From: GWF2-43-63 sp035390965
GTDB taxonomy: Bacteria > Bacteroidota > Bacteroidia > Bacteroidales > DTU049
Length of the DNA: 35,401 nt
Assembly (NCBI GenBank): GCA_035390965.1
Contig: DAOPKE010000020.1
Location: 1-35,401 of the forward strand
Reading direction: 5' to 3'
Shown here: piece by piece, positions 24,285 through 32,942 of the stretch
Layout of the letters: every line of letters begins with the position of its first letter
Position numbering within the stretch: position 1 is the stretch's first letter
Made by a program: the position numbers and the translations under genes
Notes under the pieces: model-generated
The model's database searches: none
Told to the model about the DNA's origin: nothing
Seen by the model: only the letters and a program-made list of their open reading frames with translations

Positions 24285-25448
24285 TCAAGCTCCGCTTGAT
24301 CTGCTTTTATGCATTCCGATGGCATGGTGGATGGCGTCTTCGCCAAAGCGGCGGCGGATTTTATCGAGCGACTGATAGAGGCGCGTGAGCTCGGGTGTTT
24401 CGTCAAACAGGTCCAGCTGCTGGTTCCCGCCTATGAGTTCACTGAATCGTATTCCGATAAGTCGCACCCTGAGACGTCTGGAGAACAGTTTGCCGAAGAT
24501 GTCTTTTACGTTTTGCACCAGCACATGATCGAAAGCTGTGTATGGAATTCGTTTTTGCATGGTATGTGTTTCGAAATCGGCATAGCGGATTTTTACCGTC
24601 ACGGTGCCGGTCAGGCGGTTGTTTTTGCGCATGCGGAATGCCAGCCGCTCCGTCATGGAAGAAAGTATGCGTTCCATTTCGGCGCGGTCGGTTACATCAG
24701 TTTCAAATGTGGTTTCGGTGCTCATCGATTTGGCATCTTCGTAGGGCACCACGGGTGTATCGTCCTGCCCATTGGCCTTCTTCCAGAGCATGAGGCCGTT
24801 GGAGCCCAGCACGCGGGTAAGCAGCACCGGTGGCATGTTGCTGAGTACGCCAATATTGACAATGCCCATGGAGCGGAGCAGATGGGCCGTTTTTTTTCCA
24901 AGCATCGGTATTTTCTGAATGGGCAGCGGATCGAGAAAGGGTTTGATGGCGGGTTGCGTTATGTGAAGCTCTCCATTGGGTTTGGCTTCGCCGGTAGCGA
25001 TTTTGCTCACGGTTTTATTCACCGACAATCCGAATGAAATGGGCAGTCCGGTTTCATTGATGATGCGTTCGCGCAGTTCGTGAGACCATTTCAGGGTGCC
25101 GAAAAAGCGATCCATGCCGGTCAGATCGAGATAAAATTCGTCGATACTGCTTTTTTCGTATAATGGCGCTCCTTCGCGGATGATGTCGGTTACCATGCGC
25201 GAATAGTAGGAATATCGCTCCATGTCGCCACGGATGACAATTGCATCGTTGCAAAGCATGCGCGCCATTTTCATGGGCATGCCCGAATGGACGCCGAAGG
25301 CCCGGGCCTCGTAGCTGCACCCCGAAACGACAGCCCGGTCACTTCCGCCGCCCACCATGACAGGTTTCCCAATTAAAGCGCTGTTCTCTTTTCGCTCTAC
25401 CGAAACAAAAAACGTGTCAAGGTCAATATGTAGGACAGAGCGATCCAT
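24285..25448 (-). CDS. dinB: DNA polymerase IV (Y family)
   Basis: 387 aa. Palm-domain catalytic residues are Asp9 and Asp11 (HIDLDTFFVSVE) and Asp103-Glu104 (SSIDEFYLDLTG). The finger motif YEARAFGVHSGMPM and helix-hairpin-helix region IPMLGKKTAHLLRSMGI are present. The little-finger domain follows (~residues 240-340), then the beta-clamp binding motif QLDLF at 344-348 and a 39-residue tail. It is a translesion polymerase recruited to the sliding clamp. The last codons and stop lie in a small hairpin (TCAAGC-TCC-GCTTGA, 24285-24299), so the extreme C-terminus RSSGA may be repeat-derived. G+C looks higher than in the surrounding genes. Confidence 0.94.
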   Translation of the reverse strand: MDRSVLHIDLDTFFVSVERKENSALIGKPVMVGGGSDRAVVSGCSYEARAFGVHSGMPMKMARMLCNDAIVIRGDMERYSYYSRMVTDIIREGAPLYEKSSIDEFYLDLTGMDRFFGTLKWSHELRERIINETGLPISFGLSVNKTVSKIATGEAKPNGELHITQPAIKPFLDPLPIQKIPMLGKKTAHLLRSMGIVNIGVLSNMPPVLLTRVLGSNGLMLWKKANGQDDTPVVPYEDAKSMSTETTFETDVTDRAEMERILSSMTERLAFRMRKNNRLTGTVTVKIRYADFETHTMQKRIPYTAFDHVLVQNVKDIFGKLFSRRLRVRLIGIRFSELIGGNQQLDLFDETPELTRLYQSLDKIRRRFGEDAIHHAIGMHKSRSSGA

Positions 25449-25567
25449 ATCATGATTAGAAAATAGCCAAATTCAACGATAATAATATAGGCATATTTTT
25501 GAAACGTTCTGACGATTGTTGAAAAATATTTTTCTGGCACGGATTGCAAATTCGCGCCAGAAAAGGA

Positions 25568-25606
25568 TAAAAAAATGTGGAGACGTTGAATTTCAGCGTC
25601 TCCACA
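25568..25606 (-). terminator. intrinsic terminator of the rny operon
   Basis: TGTGGAGACG (25576-25585) pairs perfectly with 25597-25606, and four more pairs including one G-U extend it inward. On the minus strand the stem is followed by seven T residues. It lies 22 bp past the rny stop. Confidence 0.9.
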
Positions 25607-25627
25607 TATTCTTTGAAATAAATAAAA

Positions 25628-27172
25628 TTATTTCGCGTAAGAGACCGCGCGGGTTTCGCGGATAACCGTAATTTTGATTTGACCGGGATAGGTCATGGAT
25701 TCCTGAATTCGTTTGCTTAAATCGAGCGAGAGTTGGGTAGCCGCGCCATCGCTGATTTTTTCAGCACCGACGATTACACGCAATTCGCGTCCTGCCTGAA
25801 TGGCGTAGGTTTTCTGCACGCCTTCGTAGCTCATGGCAATGGCTTCGAGATCATTGAGGCGGTTGATATAGCTTTCGACTACTTCGCGACGTGCTCCGGG
25901 ACGTGCGCCCGAGATGGCATCGCAGGCCTGAACGATAGGTGCAATCAACGAAGTCATTTCGATGTCTTCGTGGTGAGCTCCAATGGCGTTTACAATTTCA
26001 GGATGCTCCTTGTATTTTTCGGCCAGCTTCATACCTAATTGTGCATGCGGCAGATCGGGCTCATTATCGGGTACTTTTCCGATGTCGTGTAACAAACCTG
26101 CACGTTTGGCCATTTTGGGATTGAGTCCCAGCTCAGCAGCCATAGTGGCGCAAAGGTTGGCTACTTCTTTACTGTGCTGCAAAAGGTTTTGGCCATAGGA
26201 TGAGCGATACTTCATTTTTCCGACCAGACGCATCAGCTCGTGGTTCATGTTGTGAATACCCAGGTCAATGAGTGTTTTTTTACCGGTTTCGATAATTTCC
26301 TGTTCAATATTGGCTTTCACTTTGGCAACCACTTCTTCGATGCGGGCCGGGTGAATACGTCCGTCGGACACGAGTTTTTCGAGTGCCTGGCGGGCAATTT
26401 CGCGGCGTACAGGATCGTATGCTGACAGAATGATGGTTTCAGGGGTATCGTCGATAACGATTTCAACACCTGTAGCTGCTTCGAGTGCTTTGATGTTCCG
26501 ACCTTCGCGACCTATTATACGACCTTTGATTTCGTCGTTGGCAATCGGGAATGAAGAGACGGCATTTTCACCGGCATGATCAGTGGCGGTGCGCTGAATG
26601 GTTTCGATGATAATTTTTCTGGCTTCGCGGTGGGCATTGATCTTTGCTTCTTCGACAATGTCCTTTACATGGCTCATGGCCTCAATTTTCGCTTCTTCCT
26701 GCAGTGAATTTACCAATTGTGTACGCGCTTCATCAGCCGACATTCCAGAGACAGCTTCTAATTTTTCAACGCTTTCTTTGTGTAATTTGCTGACATCTTC
26801 GAGCTTTTTATTGATGATTTCGGTTTGCGCTGTCAGATTGTCTTTAAGAGTTTGAGATTCTTTGTGTCTGCGTTGAATTTCTTCGTTGCGTTGGTTCAGC
26901 GTCATTTCGCGCTGTTTGAGTTTGTTTTCGATGCTTAGTATCCGTTTGTTCTGCTCCTGATTACGTTTTTCAATTTCAGATTTCATCTGAATAAACTTCT
27001 CTTTGGCTTCGAGGATTCTTGTCTGTTTAATCATATCCGCTTCTTTATTGGCGTCTTCAAGAAGATTTTTTTTCTTCCTTTCGGCGCTTTTGCGGAAAAT
27101 GAAAGCCCAGAGAAGAATTGCAATCACAAGGACCACAACTTCCAGTACTAACATTAACACATTGTTTTCCAT
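25628..27172 (-). CDS. rny: ribonuclease Y
   Basis: 514 aa from the ATG at 27172 (MENNVLMLVLEVVVL). One N-terminal membrane helix (~5-25) is followed by a long coiled coil (~30-190), a KH RNA-binding domain (GRIIGREGRNIKALE, 217-231) and an HD phosphohydrolase domain with His352-Asp353 in LLHDIGK. Order and length are typical. It starts mRNA decay by internal cleavage at the membrane. The start at 27223 in the same frame would begin inside the 6S RNA-like element and is rejected. The only gap to zapA is filled by that RNA, whose terminator-like end is ~19 nt before the ATG, so rny may depend on read-through. Confidence 0.95.
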   Translation of the reverse strand: MENNVLMLVLEVVVLVIAILLWAFIFRKSAERKKKNLLEDANKEADMIKQTRILEAKEKFIQMKSEIEKRNQEQNKRILSIENKLKQREMTLNQRNEEIQRRHKESQTLKDNLTAQTEIINKKLEDVSKLHKESVEKLEAVSGMSADEARTQLVNSLQEEAKIEAMSHVKDIVEEAKINAHREARKIIIETIQRTATDHAGENAVSSFPIANDEIKGRIIGREGRNIKALEAATGVEIVIDDTPETIILSAYDPVRREIARQALEKLVSDGRIHPARIEEVVAKVKANIEQEIIETGKKTLIDLGIHNMNHELMRLVGKMKYRSSYGQNLLQHSKEVANLCATMAAELGLNPKMAKRAGLLHDIGKVPDNEPDLPHAQLGMKLAEKYKEHPEIVNAIGAHHEDIEMTSLIAPIVQACDAISGARPGARREVVESYINRLNDLEAIAMSYEGVQKTYAIQAGRELRVIVGAEKISDGAATQLSLDLSKRIQESMTYPGQIKITVIRETRAVSYAK

Positions 27173-27189
27173 AGTTCTTTTTCGTTTAA

Positions 27190-27389
27190 GTAAAAAACCC
27201 GCATAGTCATCAGGGAGTTTCAAACCCCCGATAAAAATGTTTTGGAGTCAACCAGTGCATTCAGACTTCCAATGATTCCACGGAGGAATTCCTTTCGGAT
27301 TTGGCCTGTCTTAGGGCGCTATGAGTCTTCTCCGAGATTGATTCTGTTGAGGTTTATCAACCATAAAAACTGATGAACTACGCGGGTCG
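27190..27389 (-). ncRNA. ssrS: probable 6S RNA
   Basis: A ~197-nt structured RNA on the minus strand. The 5' arm (plus coordinates 27370-27387) and the 3' arm (27197-27213) pair as a 17-bp closing stem with one G-U and one bulged base, and the 3' arm runs directly into six T residues. Inside are a 5-bp hairpin on the 5' side (GUUGA/UCAAC), a 7-bp hairpin on the 3' side (GGGGGUU/AACUCCC), and a long apical arm closed by AGACU/AGUCU. A long closing stem, central bubble with a 3'-side hairpin, ~200 nt length and location beside zapA fit 6S RNA, which sequesters RNA polymerase. No covariance search was run; an unrelated leader RNA of rny is the main alternative. Confidence 0.68.
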
Positions 27390-27406
27390 TTTCTTTATGA
27401 AAAGAA

Positions 27407-27697
27407 CTATACTGCTTTGACCAGCAGTTGGTTAATTTCAGATAATCTCGAAAGCAATTCTTCCTTACTGCCAGAATCTCCGCTATTGTCTTTTTTTGCA
27501 AGAGCTGCGGAAGTGTTAAGTAGAATCATGGCCAGAATGTCCTGCATATCCTTGCCCGGATAATGCATGTTGAAATCCTTTATGCGGCTGTTGATTGATT
27601 CTGTTGCATTTCTGATTACCATTTCATCTTCTTTTTCAACAGACAGCGTGTATTTTCTGTTGGCCAGCGTCACGGTTATTTTTACCAATCCACTCAT
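27407..27697 (-). CDS. zapA: cell division protein ZapA
   Basis: 96 aa. The N-terminal part (KITVTLANRKYTLSVEKEDE) matches the ZapA globular domain and the rest is a helical coiled coil with YPGKDMQDILAMILLNTSAALAKK. ZapA crosslinks FtsZ filaments at midcell. It starts 1 bp after the stop of the coiled-coil gene, forming a tight two-gene unit. Confidence 0.9.
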   Translation of the reverse strand: MSGLVKITVTLANRKYTLSVEKEDEMVIRNATESINSRIKDFNMHYPGKDMQDILAMILLNTSAALAKKDNSGDSGSKEELLSRLSEINQLLVKAV

Positions 27698-27698
27698 C

Positions 27699-27986
27699 CT
27701 AATCTTCCAGCATTAAAATACACTTATCTATTTCGCGTATAAGTTCGTTCAGTTTTTTTCTGGTTGATTCAGAGTCATTCCGGTTTTCCACCCCTTCAGC
27801 AATCTGACGTGCAGTAAGCAATATTTCACCGTTTGTCAATTGTTGCTTAAGATTTTCATTTTCTGCCTGCACCCGGCGACCTTCCTCTTTCAGAAACTCA
27901 ATTTCTTTACGGTATAGATTGAGTTGAGCAATAAGCTTTCTGACATTGTTGTCAATTTCAGAAAGTAACTGATTGGTCTCTTTCAT
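27699..27986 (-). CDS. short coiled-coil protein upstream of zapA
   Basis: 95 aa, nearly all helical with heptad spacing (LLSEIDNNVRKLIAQLNLYRKEIEFLKEEGRRVQAE is shown here only in part: LIAQLNLYRKEIEFLKEE). It is charged, has no signal peptide and should be cytoplasmic. Position directly before zapA, 1 bp apart and sharing the promoter, suggests a ZapB- or ZauP-like partner of ZapA in Z-ring organisation. Sequence alone shows only a coiled coil, so the partner role is inference from context. Confidence 0.75.
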   Translation of the reverse strand: MKETNQLLSEIDNNVRKLIAQLNLYRKEIEFLKEEGRRVQAENENLKQQLTNGEILLTARQIAEGVENRNDSESTRKKLNELIREIDKCILMLED

Positions 27987-28005
27987 CCGGAAAGAATTTG
28001 AATTG

Positions 28006-28035
28006 CAAAGATATGAATAATTTGCCGGAAATCAA
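28006..28035 (-). promoter_or_regulatory. promoter of the coiled-coil/zapA/6S/rny unit (TTG-N19-TATCTTTG)
   Basis: Minus-strand TTG (28033-28035) and TATCTTTG (28006-28013) with exactly 19 bp between them. The ATG lies 19 nt after the -7 box. Confidence 0.8.
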
Positions 28036-28050
28036 TAAAGTATTTGATTT

Positions 28051-28084
28051 AAAATAAAAAAGGCGGCCATATCGGTCGCCTTTT
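28051..28084 (-). terminator. intrinsic terminator of the T9SS cargo gene
   Basis: An 11-bp stem (28058-28068 with 28074-28084, one G-U) around loop ATATC; on the minus strand the stem ends in a T-rich run. It lies 21 bp past the stop at 28106 and just upstream of the zapA-operon promoter. Confidence 0.88.
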
Positions 28085-28105
28085 CTATGTAATACGGATT
28101 GTAAT

Positions 28106-29185
28106 TTATTCAACAACAATCTGTTTGGTCAGTCTGTTTCCGTTTGACATCAGAGAAACGAAATAGTTTCCTGAAGCAAGGTCAGAGATGTCGATGCTTT
28201 CTTTGTAATAGTTGCTTGCGTTTTGTTCGCCAAGTTCAACTTCTTTAACAACTGCACCATTTGAACCAATAATCTGAACTTTTACGTTGCTGTCAAACTG
28301 GAGAGCATATTCCATAACAAGCATGTCTGAAGCAGGATTTGGTGAGGTGGTGAGTTTCATTCCCTGGAAGAAATTGTCATTGATGCCGGCTGAACCCATG
28401 TCAACAACTGCAAAAAGAGGAAGGTTTACATCAAGTGCACCGCTTGAACCATAGCTCAGTGATACCCAATAGTAAGCAAAAGGATCCTGATTGTAGAAGC
28501 AATAGTTCATACCATTGTGGTTGCCGGGTTCGTCGCAATACATGTAAGCTGTATCAGTGGCAAGACGCATTCCTTCGAAGTTTGAAACGATAGAGAAATC
28601 TTGGTTAACCCAGAGAGGAGCTGAGAGGGGAACATAGTTGAAACCGAGGTTTGCCCATGCGGTGTCAATAGCGCTTGCTGCCAGTTCTACAGTGGCAAGA
28701 GCTGTGCCGGAATACATATCCGGTCCCGGAGCATAAGTGCTGGCTGCAATAACCGTATTGTCATCAGCAATGTCATAAATTGAAAGTTCAATTTTAGAAG
28801 AGGCGCCGCCTGTCAGGATGGTTTTACCGGCAATTCCGATGATAACACCGGTAATGCTTACTGGCTGATCGACAAAATAACCCATGGCCCAATAGTCAAT
28901 AGATGAGGTGTCAGAAGGATCATAGTTTACACCAAACCAGTATCCCAGATCATTGTCGCTGGCGTCAACAAGACCGTAAATGTGGAAAGCAGGAGTTGGA
29001 TCTCCAAAACAAGGCAGGTATCCAAGTGTCCAGCCCATTGTGTCGAATGGGGCTTTAACGCTTTGTGTTTCAACGTATTTTCTGCTTTCAAGTAATTTGG
29101 AGTCCATTTGTTTTGGGGTAAGCAATTGTGCGAAAAGGGTTGCACTGATTGCTACGAGAACGAAAGAGAGTAATAGCTTTTTCAT
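28106..29185 (-). CDS. exported protein with T9SS type A sorting domain, unknown function
   Basis: 359 aa from the ATG at 29185 (MKKLLLSFVLVAISATLFAQ, a signal peptide). Residues ~25-275 form a beta-rich domain with many Asp, Tyr and Gly residues (PCFGDPTPAFHIYGL, DDNTVIAASTY), not recognised as a named family. The last ~80 residues (KLTTSPNPASDMLVMEY, DLASGNYFVSLMSNG, KQIVVE) are a T9SS type A sorting domain. It has a strong-looking promoter and its own terminator, so it is a single-gene unit and probably well expressed. An upstream start at 29260 lies above the promoter and is rejected. Confidence 0.82.
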   Translation of the reverse strand: MKKLLLSFVLVAISATLFAQLLTPKQMDSKLLESRKYVETQSVKAPFDTMGWTLGYLPCFGDPTPAFHIYGLVDASDNDLGYWFGVNYDPSDTSSIDYWAMGYFVDQPVSITGVIIGIAGKTILTGGASSKIELSIYDIADDNTVIAASTYAPGPDMYSGTALATVELAASAIDTAWANLGFNYVPLSAPLWVNQDFSIVSNFEGMRLATDTAYMYCDEPGNHNGMNYCFYNQDPFAYYWVSLSYGSSGALDVNLPLFAVVDMGSAGINDNFFQGMKLTTSPNPASDMLVMEYALQFDSNVKVQIIGSNGAVVKEVELGEQNASNYYKESIDISDLASGNYFVSLMSNGNRLTKQIVVE

Positions 29186-29221
29186 TTTTTGTGTTTTAAT
29201 TTGACTTGTTTTTTGAGGAGA

Positions 29222-29252
29222 CAAATATAGTAAAATAATGGTTGCACGCCAA
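29222..29252 (-). promoter_or_regulatory. promoter of the T9SS cargo gene (TTG-N20-TATATTTG)
   Basis: Minus-strand TTG (29250-29252) and TATATTTG (29222-29229) with 20 bp spacing; the leader to the ATG at 29185 is about 30 nt and A-rich. Confidence 0.7.
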
Positions 29253-29301
29253 ATTATCATTTTTTTAGAATGACTCTAAATGTGGCAACCATCATTTTAA
29301 T

Positions 29302-32163
29302 TTATTCTACAGGAGCACAGGTGCAAAAAATATTGCGGTCACCATAGGCATCATCAATGCGGGTAACAGTGGGCCAGTATTTTAGTGCATCTTTGCGATG
29401 GCAGGTGGCTTTTTCGCGCGAATAGGGTTTGTTCCAGTTGTCGGTGGCCACCATTTCAACGGTATGCGGAGCATTTTTCAACACATTGTTTTCTTTGTCG
29501 CATTTGCCTTCTGCAACGTCACGGATTTCTTCGCGAATGGCCAACATAGCATCAATAAAACGGTTCATTTCCGACAGTGGTTCACTTTCCGTGGGTTCAA
29601 TCATCAGTGTTCCGTGCACTGGAAATCCGAGGGTGGGAGCATGGAATCCATAGTCCATAAGGCGTTTTGCGATATCGGTCTCAGTAATGCCTGCTTTATG
29701 AAAAGGGTTGCAGTCAACAATAAATTCATGTGCGCAGAAGCCATGTTCACCTTTATATAAAATATTGAAATCTGGTTCCAGCTTTTTCATCAGATAATTG
29801 GCATTCAGAATGGCATATTCAGTGGCCATTGTCAGACCTTCGGCTCCCATTAGTTTGATATAGGCGTATGAGATTGGAATAACATAGGCGCTTCCGAACG
29901 GAGATGCAGCAACAGCTGAAATGGCTTTTTCGCCACCTGTTTTCACGATCACGTGGCCGGGCAGGAAAGGCGACAGGTGTTTTGCAACTCCGATGGGGCC
30001 AACACCAGGACCGCCGCCGCCGTGAGGTATTGCAAATGTTTTATGCAGGTTCAGATGGCAGACATCGGCCCCGATGAATCCCGGGCTGGTATATCCCACC
30101 TGAGCATTCATGTTGGCTCCGTCCATATACACCTGGCCGCCGTGTGAATGAATGATATCCATGATTTCCTTAATCGATTCCTCAAAAATTCCGTGCGTGG
30201 AAGGATATGTAATCATCAGTGCCGCAAGGTCTTTGGCGTGCTCTTCGGCTTTCAGTTTCAGATCGGCGATGTCAACGTTTCCTTTTTCATCGGCTTTTAC
30301 AACAACAATCTTCATACCGGCCATAGCTGCACTTGCAGGATTGGTCCCGTGTGCAGAGCTTGGGATCAGACACACATTACGGGCGGCATCGCCACGGCTT
30401 TCGTGATATGCACGAATGACCATCAGTCCGGTATATTCACCTGCCGCACCACTGTTGGGCTGGAAGCTCACCTTGTCGAAACCGGTGATTTCGGCCAGCA
30501 GTTGTTCGAGTTCATCGAGTAAGGTCAGATAACCTTTGGCCTGATCAGCTGGAACAAATGGATGGATATTGCCGAATTCGGGCCAACTTAGATAAAACAG
30601 TTCTGTTGCGGCATTGAGTTTCATGGTGCAACTACCCAGCGGTATCATGGCGCGGTCAAGAGCCAGATCTTTATTTCGCAGATTGGTGATGTAACGCATC
30701 ATGTCGGTTTCGCTTCGGTGCGAATGAAAGACTTCGTGTTTGAGGAAATCGCTCTTACGGTCAAATGAAGCATCGAATGTTCTTATCTTTTCGCATTCTG
30801 CCGGGTTGCAAACGAATGGAGTGTGTTGTTTTCCCGCAGCTGAAGCCAGAATAGTGATAATAGTGTTGATGTCGTCAAGAGTTGTGGTTTCATCAATGCT
30901 GATGCCTATAAGTTTATTGTCGATATAGCGAAAGTTCATTTCATTTTGCAGAGCCCGTGTACGGATATCGTCCATGTTTACTCCGTCAGGAATTTCAATC
31001 TGAAGGGTATCAAAGAATGTTTCATTGATTTGTTTGTACCCCGTTTTTTGAATTTCATTGCTGAGTACCCCTGCCAGAATATTGATGTGCCGTGCAATTT
31101 TTTTCAGTCCGTCGGGACCATGATAAACGGCGTACATGCCGGCCATAATGGCGAGTAATGCTTGCGCAGTACAAATGTTTGATGTGGCGCGTTCGCGTTT
31201 GATATGCTGTTCGCGGGTCTGCAACGTCATGCGGAGGGCTTTGTTTCCGAGTGCATCTTTCGAAATACCGATGATGCGGCCGGGCATGGTGCGGACAAAT
31301 TCTTCTTTTGTCGCCATAAATGCAGCTGAAGGTCCGCCATATCCCATAGGTATTCCGAATCTTTGTGTGGAGCCAATTACAATATCAGCGCCCCATTCGG
31401 CGGGAGGAGTCAGCAGGGTCAAAGCCATCAGATCGGCTGCAACAGCAAGCATAGAGCCATTGGCATGGACTTTATCGGCAAAATCGCTGTAGTTGTGAAT
31501 TTTACCGTATTGGTTTGGATACTGAACAAGAGCGCCAAAGGTTTTATCGTTAAAAACAAAATCTTTCACGCAATCAACCACGACTTCAATTCCGAGTGGA
31601 ATAGCTCGGGTTCTGATAACTTCAAGACTTTGGGGCAATACGCCATGAGAAACGACGAATTGGTTGGCACCAGCTTTCACTTTGTCGCGTTTACGGGTAT
31701 TGTAGGCCATAATCATGGCTTCGGCGGCAGCGGTAGCTTCGTCGAGCAATGATGCATTTGCAATGGGCATTCCGGTGAGATCTGAAACGACTGTCTGGAA
31801 ATTGAGCAGCGCTTCGAGCCGTCCCTGGCTGATTTCGGCCTGATATGGGGTGTAAGAAGTGTACCAGCCCGGGCTTTCGAGAATGTTGCGCAGGATAACG
31901 CCGGGTACTATGGTGCCATAATATCCCATCCCGATGAAAGACTTGAATATTTTATTCTGAGAACCAATATTTTTGAGGAGACTCTGGGTTTCATATTCAT
32001 TGAGGCCAGGTCCGATATTGAGTTTTTTGGGATTAATGATGCTTTTGGGGATTGTTTTTTCAATCAGTTCTTCGGCTGATTTAACTCCAATAGCATGGAG
32101 CAATGTTTGTTTTTCTTCTTCCGAAGGCCCTATGTGTCTGAAAGTAAAATTATTGGTGATCAT
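29302..32163 (-). CDS. gcvP: glycine dehydrogenase (decarboxylating), P protein
   Basis: 953 aa, the full-length single-chain form. It begins RHIGPSEEEKQTLLHAIG as expected; the PLP-binding lysine is Lys708 in LNLHKTFAIPHGGGGPG, preceded by the GSCTMKLNAATE motif. It decarboxylates glycine and passes the aminomethyl group to lipoyl-GcvH in the glycine cleavage system, feeding one-carbon units to folate. The gcvT and gcvH genes are not next to it, which is common in this phylum. A -7 box lies 26 nt before the ATG. Confidence 0.96.
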   Translation of the reverse strand: MITNNFTFRHIGPSEEEKQTLLHAIGVKSAEELIEKTIPKSIINPKKLNIGPGLNEYETQSLLKNIGSQNKIFKSFIGMGYYGTIVPGVILRNILESPGWYTSYTPYQAEISQGRLEALLNFQTVVSDLTGMPIANASLLDEATAAAEAMIMAYNTRKRDKVKAGANQFVVSHGVLPQSLEVIRTRAIPLGIEVVVDCVKDFVFNDKTFGALVQYPNQYGKIHNYSDFADKVHANGSMLAVAADLMALTLLTPPAEWGADIVIGSTQRFGIPMGYGGPSAAFMATKEEFVRTMPGRIIGISKDALGNKALRMTLQTREQHIKRERATSNICTAQALLAIMAGMYAVYHGPDGLKKIARHINILAGVLSNEIQKTGYKQINETFFDTLQIEIPDGVNMDDIRTRALQNEMNFRYIDNKLIGISIDETTTLDDINTIITILASAAGKQHTPFVCNPAECEKIRTFDASFDRKSDFLKHEVFHSHRSETDMMRYITNLRNKDLALDRAMIPLGSCTMKLNAATELFYLSWPEFGNIHPFVPADQAKGYLTLLDELEQLLAEITGFDKVSFQPNSGAAGEYTGLMVIRAYHESRGDAARNVCLIPSSAHGTNPASAAMAGMKIVVVKADEKGNVDIADLKLKAEEHAKDLAALMITYPSTHGIFEESIKEIMDIIHSHGGQVYMDGANMNAQVGYTSPGFIGADVCHLNLHKTFAIPHGGGGPGVGPIGVAKHLSPFLPGHVIVKTGGEKAISAVAASPFGSAYVIPISYAYIKLMGAEGLTMATEYAILNANYLMKKLEPDFNILYKGEHGFCAHEFIVDCNPFHKAGITETDIAKRLMDYGFHAPTLGFPVHGTLMIEPTESEPLSEMNRFIDAMLAIREEIRDVAEGKCDKENNVLKNAPHTVEMVATDNWNKPYSREKATCHRKDALKYWPTVTRIDDAYGDRNIFCTCAPVE

Positions 32164-32189
32164 TGGTCTGTTGATTTGTTTGATTCGGG

Positions 32190-32197
32190 CAAAATTA
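32190..32197 (-). promoter_or_regulatory. -7 promoter box of gcvP
   Basis: Minus-strand TAATTTTG, 26 nt before the ATG at 32163. It is back-to-back with the promoter box of the divergent small membrane protein gene. No purine/glycine riboswitch-like structure fits in the short leader. Confidence 0.5.
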
Positions 32198-32243
32198 CCT
32201 TATTTTTTTAGAACTACTTGTGTATTCTGCTGATTTTTCTCAG

Positions 32244-32251
32244 TATATTTG
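32244..32251 (+). promoter_or_regulatory. -7 promoter box of the small membrane protein gene
   Basis: TATATTTG, 12 nt before the ATG at 32264. A TTG at 32218-32220 is 23 bp away, longer than usual. The in-frame TTG at 32249 lies inside the box and cannot be the start. Confidence 0.5.
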
Positions 32252-32263
32252 ACAAAATATTTC

Positions 32264-32884
32264 ATGCTGCGCTTTTGCATTGTTTTTTTTGTTATAATTC
32301 TTGTTGTATGCGGATTAGCGCAGGCACAGGATACGCTTTACCTCATGTCAGGCCGGTTGAAAACCAATATCCATGTTCTGGAAATGGATTCATCCAAAAT
32401 TGCTTATGCTCCGGGTCGGACATTAAAAGTAAACAGGCGTGGATTGGTCAGAACGATGTACAAAGAACGGCAGGATGTTTTTGAAATCAGATACGAAGAC
32501 GGAACACGAGAATTGGCTTATATCATGGATTCATCGGGCTACATTATAACGCCTGAGCAGGCCGGATCTTATGTTGATGGATGTCATGATGCGTTTTTGT
32601 ATTCGCATAATCGTATTGTTGGCCCTGCTTGTTATCTTATTACATTAGGCAGCATTTTTGTTTTACCCCCCATTGCTGTCATTGCGGTTCCTTGTGTTTA
32701 TAGTGCAGCTACAATTATGTTTACCCCCGAATTCCCGGCTGACAGGGTGGATGAAGAAAGGGTCGATAAATATTATATCCTCGGGTACCAGGATACCAGA
32801 AAAATAAAAAAGGTAAAGTCGTCAATGTTTTTTGGAATTGCGGCCATTGTAACGGGTTTTGTTATTACGTTCACTACAAAATAA
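32264..32884 (+). CDS. exported/membrane protein of unknown function
   Basis: 206 aa from the ATG at 32264. A signal peptide or anchor (FCIVFFVIILVVCGLAQAQ) is followed by ~95 residues of beta-rich sequence (DTLYLMSGRLKTNIHVLEMD, VFEIRYEDGTRELAYIM). Then come one or two hydrophobic segments (~118-155, with CYLITLGSIFVLPPIAVIAV) and a C-terminal helix (~187-203). The N-terminal pattern, a short repeated strand with conserved YxxG-like turns after a Sec signal, is common in Bacteroidetes envelope proteins, but no family name can be given. Divergent from gcvP and 58 bp upstream of ftsY with its own promoter in between. Confidence 0.7.
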   Translation: MLRFCIVFFVIILVVCGLAQAQDTLYLMSGRLKTNIHVLEMDSSKIAYAPGRTLKVNRRGLVRTMYKERQDVFEIRYEDGTRELAYIMDSSGYIITPEQAGSYVDGCHDAFLYSHNRIVGPACYLITLGSIFVLPPIAVIAVPCVYSAATIMFTPEFPADRVDEERVDKYYILGYQDTRKIKKVKSSMFFGIAAIVTGFVITFTTK

Positions 32885-32905
32885 TGCTTGTTCGTTTATT
32901 ATCAT

Positions 32906-32913
32906 TACTTTTG
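32906..32913 (+). promoter_or_regulatory. -7 promoter box of ftsY
   Basis: TACTTTTG, 29 nt before the ATG at 32943. The nearest TTG (32888-32890) is 15 bp upstream, shorter than the usual 19. Confidence 0.5.
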
Positions 32914-32942
32914 CATCCCAATAAAGTAATCACAATCAATAC

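Noticed and set aside
24309..25037. 242-aa open frame antisense to dinB
   Set aside because: It is a shadow of the dinB codons on the opposite strand, with no promoter or recognisable domain.
29264..29280. TTTAGA/TCTAAA hairpin after gcvP as a terminator
   Set aside because: On the gcvP strand it is followed by an A-run rather than a T-run, and the stem is A+T-only except for one pair.
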